A program made the position numbers and the translations under genes. The notes below the pieces were generated by a model, which saw only the letters and a program-made list of their open reading frames with translations, searched no databases and was not told the origin of the DNA. Positions 1-5,765 of a stretch of DNA of 5,765 nucleotides are shown here, in pieces. Source of the stretch: Candidatus Atribacter hydrocarboniphilus (GTDB lineage Bacteria; Atribacterota; Atribacteria; Atribacterales; Atribacteraceae); NCBI GenBank assembly GCA_003542295.1, contig DPKX01000258.1:1-5765 (forward strand). Reading direction: 5' to 3'. Each line of letters opens with the position of its first letter. The first letter of the stretch is position 1.

Positions 1-85
1 GAAGTTTATGACCACGCCTGGCCATAGCCAGGCGACTTTTAAGCTTCATTAGCTCCATCCGGTTTGGATTGACATTCAGTCTCAC
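1..85 (-). CDS. ntpD: V/A-type ATPase subunit D (central shaft), N-terminal 28 codons only
   Basis: Partial gene running off the low-coordinate edge of the window. Subunit D is the long antiparallel coiled coil that forms the rotating central shaft inside A3B3 and, with subunit F, passes torque to subunit C and the K ring. The 28 visible codons start with GTG and read (M)[19 protein letters not shown] and then MARRGHKL. This matches the conserved opening of the family, where RLNVNPTRMELLKLKKRL and a following RGHKLLK are typical. The start is well set: an AGGAGG lies 7 bases upstream, and the GTG overlaps the ntpB stop as GTGA (82-85). Its place directly after ntpB is also the normal one. The rest of the protein, about 200 residues in the family, lies outside the window, so its integrity cannot be judged. 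A perfect 8-bp inverted repeat falls within codons 17-24. Confidence 0.93.
   Translation of the reverse strand, partial: MRLNVNPNRMELMKLKSRLAMARRGHKL
15..34. repeat. Perfect 8-bp inverted repeat inside the start of ntpD
   Basis: CGCCTGGC and GCCAGGCG flank a 4-base loop, giving a strong GC-rich hairpin in the ntpD mRNA about 50 bases after its start codon. It lies within codons 17-24 (SRLAMARR), a conserved part of the protein. On the minus strand it is not followed by a T tract, so it does not look like an intrinsic terminator of this operon. Whether it has a role, such as pausing or mRNA stability, or is a by-product of the codons used is unknown. Confidence 0.6.
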
Positions 86-1497
86 TCGGAATCCTCCTGT
101 TGATCTTGTTGACCAGTTTCTTTTTGCACCGATTCGTAGAAGGTTTCGATAAATTCATCCCCAACTCGCTTCCATTCTTCTTTGGGAAGGATTCGAAGTA
201 AATCCCATCCGATATCGAGTGTTTCATCAATGCTCCGGTTTTCATATTCACCTTGCTTGATGAAACTCATTTCAAACTGTTCGGAAAAATTCATGTATTT
301 GCGATCGATCTCGGTGAGGGAGGCTTCCCCTAGAATGGTAGCTAACTCAGCCGCTTCCCTACCCCGAGCATAAGCGGCAAAGAGTTGATTGGCAAGATCG
401 GAATGGTCATCCCGGGTTTTTTCTTTTCCAATTCCCTTATCACGCAAACGGGAGAGAGATGGAAGAACGTCGATCGGAGGATAAATGCCCTTTCGGAAAA
501 GCTGGCGACTGACAATAATTTGACCCTCGGTAATGTATCCGGTAAGGTCAGGAATAGGATGGGTTTTATCATCTTCTGGCATGGTGAGAATGGGAATTTG
601 GGTAATTGAACCCTTTTTCCCTCGGATTCGACCGGCTCTTTCATACATGGTTGCTAAGTCGGTGTAGAGATATCCTGGATAACCCCGTCGTCCCGGCACT
701 TCGCGTCGAGCAGCGGAAATTTCGCGGAGAGCCTCACAATAATTGGTCATATCGGTCAAAATAACCAGCACCTGCATATCCATTGTAAAAGCTAAATACT
801 CAGCAGCGGTTAGAGCCATACGAGGAGTAATGATCCGTTCGACTGCCGGGTCATTAGCTAAGTTGATAAAAAGAACAGATCGTTCGATGGCACCGGTATT
901 ACGAAGCTCAGAAATAAAATAGTTGGCTTCATCAAAAGTAATTCCTAAGGCACCAAAGACGACTGCAAAAGTTTCGGTTTCTCCTAATACTTGAGCCTGT
1001 CGAGCAATTTGAGCGGCTAAACGAGCATGAGGAAGTCCAGAACCAGAAAATATCGGAAGTTTTTGTCCTCTGACTAAAGTATTCAGTCCATCGATGGCTG
1101 ACACTCCGGTTTGGATGAAGTCAATAGGGTAATCTCGAGCCACCGGGTTCATGGGATTACCGTTAATATCTAAGCGTGCATCAGGGAAAATCTCGGGACC
1201 GTTATCGATGGGAAAACCAGAACCATTAAAGATTCTTCCCAAAATGTCAGGAGACACTGGTAACTCCATAACCCGTCCTAAAAATTTTACTCGAGTTTGG
1301 CCAATACCGATTCCTTCTGTTCCTTCAAAAACTTGAACCAGAGCTTGATTGCTGCTGGTCATGAGCACCTGACCCCTCTTGCGAGAGCCATCCTGGAGTT
1401 CAATCTCAACGATTTCCATATAGCGAGCATCGGTAACCTGTTCAATGGTCAATAGGGGGCCGTTCACTTCAGATATGGTTAAATATTCTTTATACAT
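82..1497 (-). CDS. ntpB: V/A-type ATPase subunit B (regulatory, non-catalytic)
   Basis: Subunit B, 471 residues, alternates with A in the A3B3 head and completes the catalytic interface without doing catalysis itself. The N-terminal beta-barrel opens with [14 protein letters not shown], as in the family. The P-loop position is degenerate (SGSGLPHAR, about residues 151-159, lacking the GK[ST] ending), which is the hallmark of B compared with A. The central region contains [15 protein letters not shown] and the [17 protein letters not shown] stretch (about 247-281). The ATP synthase alpha/beta signature [10 protein letters not shown] is at 340-349, followed by Arg350, the expected arginine finger reaching into the A active site. 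The C-terminus ends in a Gln/Glu/Asp-rich tail. I chose ATG at 1497 because a GGGGGGAGG stands 9 bases upstream. A TTG at 1506 would add three codons but directly abuts that site. The gene overlaps the end of ntpA by 8 bases and the start of ntpD by 4. Confidence 0.97.
   Translation of the reverse strand: MYKEYLTISEVNGPLLTIEQVTDARYMEIVEIELQDGSRKRGQVLMTSSNQALVQVFEGTEGIGIGQTRVKFLGRVMELPVSPDILGRIFNGSGFPIDNGPEIFPDARLDINGNPMNPVARDYPIDFIQTGVSAIDGLNTLVRGQKLPIFSGSGLPHARLAAQIARQAQVLGETETFAVVFGALGITFDEANYFISELRNTGAIERSVLFINLANDPAVERIITPRMALTAAEYLAFTMDMQVLVILTDMTNYCEALREISAARREVPGRRGYPGYLYTDLATMYERAGRIRGKKGSITQIPILTMPEDDKTHPIPDLTGYITEGQIIVSRQLFRKGIYPPIDVLPSLSRLRDKGIGKEKTRDDHSDLANQLFAAYARGREAAELATILGEASLTEIDRKYMNFSEQFEMSFIKQGEYENRSIDETLDIGWDLLRILPKEEWKRVGDEFIETFYESVQKETGQQDQQEDSE
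93..98 (-). promoter_or_regulatory. Shine-Dalgarno site of ntpD
   Basis: On the minus strand this reads AGGAGG, a full consensus site, 7 bases before the GTG start of ntpD. It lies inside the last codons of ntpB, so it is exposed only as ribosomes finish ntpB. It decides the non-ATG start of subunit D. Confidence 0.85.
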
Positions 1498-3283
1498 TGC
1501 TTTCAACCTCCCCCCTCATTTTGGCTTTTACTTGATCTTGGATTTCTCCAATTAAATTTTCTAATTTTGATGATTCCTCTTCGGGGACAAACTTCATTCT
1601 GGCGATTCGTTCCCATGAGGGAATGGCAAGGATTTCTTTTAGAGAATATCCCTGATCAAGGGCTTTCATACCCTCTTGGTAATAAACTAAAATCACTTTC
1701 ATCATCAAGTATTGCTTTCGTAGTGTGGTAAAGGTATCGATTTCTACAAAAGCATTCTGCTGTAAGAAGTCTTCCCGAATAGAACGGGTAATTTCTAAAA
1801 CAAAACGCTCTTTGAATGAGAGCGATTCCACGCCTACCAGACGAACAATTTCTTCCAATTCGGCTTCCTGTTGGAGAAGTCGCAAGGCTTCACTGCGCAG
1901 TTGAGCAAAATCAGCAGCAACATTTTGCTTCCAGTAAGCTTCTAAGTTTTGAACATAAATTGAATAACTTTGCAACCAGTTGATTGAAGGGAAATGCCGT
2001 TTATAAGCCAGTTTATCTTCTAATCCCCAAAACACCTGTACAACCCGAAGGGTATTTTGGGTGACTGGTTCGGATAGGTCTCCACCCGGTGGTGAAACTG
2101 CTCCAATAACACTGAGCGATCCGTAGCGGTCATCAGAACCCTGGCATTTTACTTTTCCAGCTCTTTCATAGAAACTGGCAATTCGACTTCCTAAATAAGC
2201 AGGGAAACCTTCATCTCCGGGCATTTCTTCTAAGCGTCCGGAAATTTCTCGCATAGCTTCTGCCCATCGAGATGTGGAGTCGGCCATCAAGGCAACGTTG
2301 TAACCCATGTCTCGGTAATACTCAGCAATAGTAATTCCAGTATAAACCGAGGCTTCACGAGCAGCAACCGGCATGTTCGAAGTATTGGCAATCAATACCG
2401 TTCTTTTCATCAAGGGTTCGCCGGTATAGGGATCGATTAACTCGGGGAATTCCATCAAAACATCGGTCATCTCGTTTCCCCGTTCTCCACATCCAATGAA
2501 GATGATGACATCGGCATTAGCCCATTTGGCTAGCTGATGCTGTACCACGGTTTTACCACTTCCGAAGGGTCCTGGGATGCAAGCAACTCCTCCCTTGGCG
2601 ATGGGAAAGAAGAAGTCAATAACTCGCTGGCCAGTGATAAGAGGTTCTTCTAAAATGAGCTTACTGGCAAAAGGGCGACCAGTCCGAACCGGCCATCGTT
2701 GCAACATGGCAATTGAATACTTCTCTCCTTCATCGGTTTGGATGGTGGCAATGGGTTCGATAACTGTAAAGGATCCACTTTTTATTTCAACTAAAGTTCC
2801 TGAAATTCCTGGGGGAACCATGACCTTATGAACAATGGTGGTACTTTCCTGGGTTTCGCCTAAAATATCACCAGGTTGAACCTGGGTACCAGCTTTAGCC
2901 AGAGGCTTAAAATCCCACTTTTTACTCCGATCAAGAGCTGGCTCCTCTACTCCTCGAGCGATAAAGTTTCCCGAGGATTGTAAGATGACTTCAAGTGGTC
3001 GCTGGGTTCCATCAAAAATGTTGGAAATTAAACCAGGACCGAGTTCGACACTCAAAGGTTTATGGGTCGTCTCAACCGGTTCTCCAGGCTGAAGGCCAGC
3101 GGTTTCTTCGTAAACCTGAATAGTAACATCTTGATTGTGGATCCCGATAATTTCACCGACCAATTTCTTGGTTCCAACTTTAACCATATCATACATTTTG
3201 GCATTGGAAAGATTTTGAGCAATAACTACCGGGCCGTTTATGCTCAATATGAATCCGTTCGTTTCTTTTTGCACGTTCATCAT
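1490..3283 (-). CDS. ntpA: V/A-type ATPase subunit A (catalytic)
   Basis: Catalytic subunit A, 597 residues, a normal length for the prokaryotic family. It binds and hydrolyses or makes ATP at the interface with subunit B, on the cytoplasmic side of the membrane. The N-terminal barrel ([11 protein letters not shown] onward) is followed by the long insertion (bulge) domain at about 110-195, which separates A subunits from B and from F-type beta. The Walker A motif GPFGSGKT is at 238-245, with Lys244. GCGERGNEM at 264-272 contains the catalytic Glu267. The Walker B and following region [19 protein letters not shown] spans 331-349, and [13 protein letters not shown] follows at 397-409. The alpha/beta signature [10 protein letters not shown] is at 432-441. 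The C-terminal helical domain fills the rest. The reading frame is intact. The start is one of two adjacent ATGs (3283 or 3280). The first overlaps the ntpG stop as ATGA, and purine-rich GGGAGAGG lies just upstream. Confidence 0.98.
   Translation of the reverse strand: MMNVQKETNGFILSINGPVVIAQNLSNAKMYDMVKVGTKKLVGEIIGIHNQDVTIQVYEETAGLQPGEPVETTHKPLSVELGPGLISNIFDGTQRPLEVILQSSGNFIARGVEEPALDRSKKWDFKPLAKAGTQVQPGDILGETQESTTIVHKVMVPPGISGTLVEIKSGSFTVIEPIATIQTDEGEKYSIAMLQRWPVRTGRPFASKLILEEPLITGQRVIDFFFPIAKGGVACIPGPFGSGKTVVQHQLAKWANADVIIFIGCGERGNEMTDVLMEFPELIDPYTGEPLMKRTVLIANTSNMPVAAREASVYTGITIAEYYRDMGYNVALMADSTSRWAEAMREISGRLEEMPGDEGFPAYLGSRIASFYERAGKVKCQGSDDRYGSLSVIGAVSPPGGDLSEPVTQNTLRVVQVFWGLEDKLAYKRHFPSINWLQSYSIYVQNLEAYWKQNVAADFAQLRSEALRLLQQEAELEEIVRLVGVESLSFKERFVLEITRSIREDFLQQNAFVEIDTFTTLRKQYLMMKVILVYYQEGMKALDQGYSLKEILAIPSWERIARMKFVPEEESSKLENLIGEIQDQVKAKMRGEVESNV
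1507..1515 (-). promoter_or_regulatory. Shine-Dalgarno site of ntpB
   Basis: The minus strand reads GGGGGGAGG, ending 9 bases before the ATG at 1497. It sits within the last codons of ntpA (the MRGEV codons). It supports the ATG start and argues against the TTG at 1506, which would have no spacer. Confidence 0.8.
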
Positions 3284-3609
3284 TCCTCTCCCTGAAGCAT
3301 AATATTACTTCCAATCGCCATTTCAACCAGATGAGAAATATATTTTGATCCTTGTCCCATTTCATTCGGATTGGTTGGTATTCCCAAGATGGCTGGCAGG
3401 GCTTCAGAGCGTATGTCTTCAAATTGTTTTTTTATTTGATTGTAAAATTTCCATTCGGAAAAAATCATTGAGTATCTTTCTCTTCTCAAAGTAGGTAGTA
3501 TATTATTCAAGGCTTCGAAAGAATTGACTGAGAATACGTCAAATCCCATTCCTCGAAAGCAAAGAGAATTCTCTTCTCCACCAACAAAGGCAACTTTTAC
3601 CTTACTCAT
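3280..3609 (-). CDS. ntpG: V/A-type ATPase subunit F (central stalk; NtpG in Enterococcus naming)
   Basis: Small soluble subunit of 109 residues, within the usual range of about 100-115 for the family. Subunit F binds the lower part of the D shaft and, in characterised enzymes, helps regulate rotation. The sequence opens with VKVAFVGGEENSLCFRGMGFDVF, the Rossmann-like first strand and glycine turn of subunit F. It ends with a PAILGIPTNP strand and a helix (YISHLVEMAIGSNIM) that resembles the family's closing L-x-x-x-V-E-x-A-[IV]-G pattern. Sequence conservation in this family is low, so position matters: it lies between C and A, exactly where F sits in related operons. It overlaps ntpC by 8 bases (ATGAGTAA) and ntpA by 4. 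Only a weak GAGAG (3617-3621) precedes the start, so translation probably depends on coupling to ntpC. The same gene is called atpF in other naming systems. Confidence 0.9.
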   Translation of the reverse strand: MSKVKVAFVGGEENSLCFRGMGFDVFSVNSFEALNNILPTLRRERYSMIFSEWKFYNQIKKQFEDIRSEALPAILGIPTNPNEMGQGSKYISHLVEMAIGSNIMLQGEE

Positions 3610-4636
3610 AGTAACACTCTCGCAGTTTACTTTTTATTTCATTCTCACTAATTTGAAAATACTTTCCGTGCAAAATGATCCTCAGATTACGAACATCGGT
3701 AAATTTTGCAAAGAGAAACCCAAATACCGGTTCAGGTCCAAATGCCTGAATGCGGTAAGGACGAAGAAATTTCATGAGGTAATTATCCATGTTTTTTTCC
3801 ATTTCGGATAGAAACCGTGGATCATTTTTATACTCAACATCATGGGGCAGAAGCTCTCGAAACCCATGATGAATGATGGTTTCTATAACTTTTTCATCTG
3901 CACCGGTAACTATTTCAGCTAAATCTTCGAAGCGAATATAGGGATTTTCCCAATAAATTGAACGAAAAAGATCAATTTTAGTTTGTTGGAATTTTGCTCG
4001 TAGAGCAGACCGAAGATAAGCAAACATAAAGTAAGCAATCAACCAATTTTTGATTACTCTACTCTCGCAATTATCAGCCAAAGCTTTTACTTCCATCAAA
4101 AAAGCCCGATCCATTAGATTTTCGATAACCTGAGCATTATGAACATTTTCATATCCAGCTAAAGCAGCATCGATGGCCTTTCGATAGACGTCATCAAGAT
4201 ATTCATTTTTTTCACCAGAGACAAAACGAAGAGCACGTTTCCAATCAAAACTTGCCGGATATTCAGTATCATTGGGAGATTTGGTGAGATGTCGTTTAAT
4301 AATTAATTTGAGGTCATTGAAGTCATAAATCATTTGAAAAAAAATCCCTATTGGTGCAACCGCTTGGTCTTTGAGGATTTCCTTGAGAGTATCCCAAAAG
4401 TGTTCGGTCAAGGCTTGATCGAGCCCGCTGGGATTTTTTGCTGCATTTTGGATCACTTCATTTATATAAGGAAGCTCTGATAGGACTCGTATTGCCTGTT
4501 CGAGGTCTTCGGCTTTTAAGGCATTCTCCAGCAAACGATTGTTAAGAAGGCCTCGTTCCATAGCACGAATTCTTCCTATAATATAAGTATAGGCAGTAGC
4601 GTTTACTGGACAATTTTTCTTTTGAAGTGTGGTCAT
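3602..4636 (-). CDS. ntpC: V/A-type ATPase subunit C (socket between shaft and K ring; homologue of eukaryotic subunit d)
   Basis: Subunit C, 344 residues, a largely helical funnel-shaped protein that seats the D/F shaft on top of the membrane K ring. The conserved N-terminal motif is YTYIIGRIRAMERGLL (about 16-31), comparable to the Y-x-x-x-R-[VI]-R-A-M-E opening of the family. The C-terminal block has EP at 302-303, then FLFAKFTDVRNLRIILHGK, matching the family's EP...AK...N-[IL]-R-x-I-x-x-GK pattern. It has a short, unusual N-terminal extension of about 15 residues (MTTLQKKNCPVNATA) before the motif. There is no in-frame ATG, GTG or TTG between the first ATG and the motif, so this start is the only reasonable one. 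The gene overlaps ntpE by 4 bases (ATGA) with AGGA 8 bases upstream, and overlaps ntpG by 8 bases. No signal peptide or membrane segment is seen. Confidence 0.93.
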   Translation of the reverse strand: MTTLQKKNCPVNATAYTYIIGRIRAMERGLLNNRLLENALKAEDLEQAIRVLSELPYINEVIQNAAKNPSGLDQALTEHFWDTLKEILKDQAVAPIGIFFQMIYDFNDLKLIIKRHLTKSPNDTEYPASFDWKRALRFVSGEKNEYLDDVYRKAIDAALAGYENVHNAQVIENLMDRAFLMEVKALADNCESRVIKNWLIAYFMFAYLRSALRAKFQQTKIDLFRSIYWENPYIRFEDLAEIVTGADEKVIETIIHHGFRELLPHDVEYKNDPRFLSEMEKNMDNYLMKFLRPYRIQAFGPEPVFGFLFAKFTDVRNLRIILHGKYFQISENEIKSKLRECYYE

Positions 4637-5226
4637 TTCTCTATTCCTTTAAAAAGCATCTGAGCAATTTGGCTTTCATTTTGACGGAAGGCATCTTCTA
4701 AAAGAGAATTCAAACTGAGGTTGAGAACCATACCACCTTTTTTAAGTAATAATCCGCTTTCAATTTCTTGGGTCACTCCACCATAATGAAAGGAAGTTTT
4801 ATTTTCTTGATTCAGCTGTTTAATAAAATTTTCTCCTAAAGAATTGGCTTCATCAGGAGCCATAAAGATTACTTCATCTTTTGATGTCGAATGATTTAAT
4901 ATAATTTTGGTGTACCATTTTTTTTGAGATTGTGATATTTTTTCGGAAAAAGCAGCAGCAACTTCTGATCTGACTTTTTGGAAAGCATCGGATTTAATTT
5001 TTCCAATAATACCTCTCCCTTTTAGCTTGGCTTCGGCAAGCATACGCTGGACCAACAGCTGAGATTCTTTTGTCCGTTGCTGGATAAGTCGTTCGCTTTC
5101 CTGGTTAATTTCGATCTTAGCTTTTTCCAGTATTTTCTCGGCTTCTAGGCGAGCATTTTGAAGGATAGCTTTTTGTCGTCGCTGGGCTTCTTGTTCGATT
5201 TTATTTAAAATATCTTCGAAAGACAT
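4633..5226 (-). CDS. ntpE: V/A-type ATPase subunit E (peripheral stalk)
   Basis: Subunit E, 197 residues from the chosen start. It pairs with the G/H subunit to form the outer stalk that ties A3B3 to the membrane stator. The first 90 or so residues form one long, highly charged helix rich in Glu, Lys, Gln and Ala (for example LNKIEQEAQRRQKAILQNAR), which is the coiled-coil half. The C-terminal globular half carries a GGV turn near 149-151 and the family-like SGLLLKKGGMVLNLSLNSLLE stretch at 157-177, ending in a helix that would contact the head. I chose ATG at 5226: GAGG lies 9 bases upstream and overlaps the ntpK stop codon. A TTG at 5232 would add two residues but has only a 3-base spacer. 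An A8 run in the mRNA (window 4918-4925) lies near the junction of the two halves. The partner stalk subunit is not in the window. Confidence 0.93.
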   Translation of the reverse strand: MSFEDILNKIEQEAQRRQKAILQNARLEAEKILEKAKIEINQESERLIQQRTKESQLLVQRMLAEAKLKGRGIIGKIKSDAFQKVRSEVAAAFSEKISQSQKKWYTKIILNHSTSKDEVIFMAPDEANSLGENFIKQLNQENKTSFHYGGVTQEIESGLLLKKGGMVLNLSLNSLLEDAFRQNESQIAQMLFKGIEK

Positions 5227-5235
5227 AACCAATCG

Positions 5236-5238
5236 CCT

Positions 5239-5239
<1 letters not shown>
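5236..5239 (-). promoter_or_regulatory. Shine-Dalgarno site of ntpE
   Basis: The minus strand reads GAGG, whose first G is the last base of the ntpK TAG stop. A 9-base spacer leads to the ATG at 5226. It supports that start over the upstream TTG at 5232. The site is only moderate in strength. Confidence 0.65.

Positions 5240-5765
<526 letters not shown>

Noticed and set aside
15..46. GC-rich hairpin followed by a short T run on the plus strand, resembling an intrinsic terminator
   Set aside because: No plus-strand gene lies upstream of it in the window, the T run is only four bases, and the site is inside ntpD coding sequence. A terminator for an opposing gene is not supported.
342..644. Minus-strand open frame of 100 codons inside ntpB
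   Set aside because: It overlaps ntpB in another frame over the conserved alpha/beta signature region. The ntpB frame explains the sequence fully.
1504..1506. TTG as an alternative start for ntpB, adding Met-Lys-Ala
   Set aside because: The strong GGGGGGAGG abuts this TTG with no spacer, while the ATG at 1497 has a 9-base spacer and gives the family-like N-terminus and the Arg350 numbering expected from E. hirae.
2871..2885. Inverted repeat CCAGGTT-G-AACCTGG inside ntpA
   Set aside because: It lies in codons of a conserved QVQPGD stretch in the bulge domain, has a 1-base centre, and is short enough to be chance. There is no regulatory context.
3062..3295. Plus-strand open frame of 77 codons opposite the start of ntpA
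   Set aside because: It lies entirely antisense to conserved subunit A codons and the ntpG end, has no recognisable product, and has no supporting context. It is a shadow of the real gene.
3189..3422. Minus-strand open frame of 77 codons across the ntpG/ntpA junction
   Set aside because: Out of frame with both intact genes and without any recognisable motif.
3524..3811. Plus-strand open frame of 95 codons opposite ntpG and ntpC
   Set aside because: Antisense to two well-supported genes across their junction, with no family resemblance. Its length is unremarkable for this composition.

Overview
The window is a nearly complete stretch of one V/A-type (rotary) ATPase operon. All genes are on the minus strand, so transcription runs from high to low coordinates. 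In transcription order they are subunit K (membrane rotor ring, 5715-5239), E (peripheral stalk, 5226-4633), C (central socket, 4636-3602), F (central stalk, called G in the Enterococcus Ntp naming, 3609-3280), A (catalytic, 3283-1490), B (regulatory, 1497-82), and the first 28 codons of D (central shaft, 85-1, cut by the window edge). The order K-E-C-F-A-B-D is the usual prokaryotic V/A-ATPase order. Subunit I, the stator membrane subunit, is expected just upstream of position 5765, and the second stalk subunit (G/H) probably upstream of that. Both are inferences, because neither is in the window. The plus strand carries no believable gene, and no gap between genes exceeds a few tens of bases.

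The genes form one machine. A and B make the A3B3 hexamer that makes or hydrolyses ATP. D and F form the central shaft, which sits on C. C couples the shaft to the ring of K subunits, and E is part of the outer stalk that holds A3B3 still. A has an intact P-loop and catalytic glutamate. B has a degenerate P-loop but keeps the arginine finger. K is a four-helix, two-hairpin proteolipid that carries the full set of ion ligands known from the Na+-binding K ring of Enterococcus hirae. The enzyme is therefore most likely Na+-coupled.

Five of the six gene junctions overlap by 4 or 8 bases, which implies tight translational coupling. Only K-E has a gap (12 bases between stop and start). K and D have strong Shine-Dalgarno sites, and that of B lies inside the end of ntpA. 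No terminator or clear promoter is visible, as expected for the interior of an operon.

The organism is most likely a bacterium, probably anaerobic, from a lineage that uses a V/A-type ATPase (for example a clostridial, Thermus-like, synergistete or atribacterial relative). The evidence is purine-rich Shine-Dalgarno sites, one GTG start, the bacterial gene order and the two-hairpin K subunit. GC content looks moderate by eye, richer in ntpA and ntpB and poorer in ntpE and ntpC. The phylum cannot be fixed from this window. I found no undescribed system here; the point most worth following is the predicted Na+ specificity.
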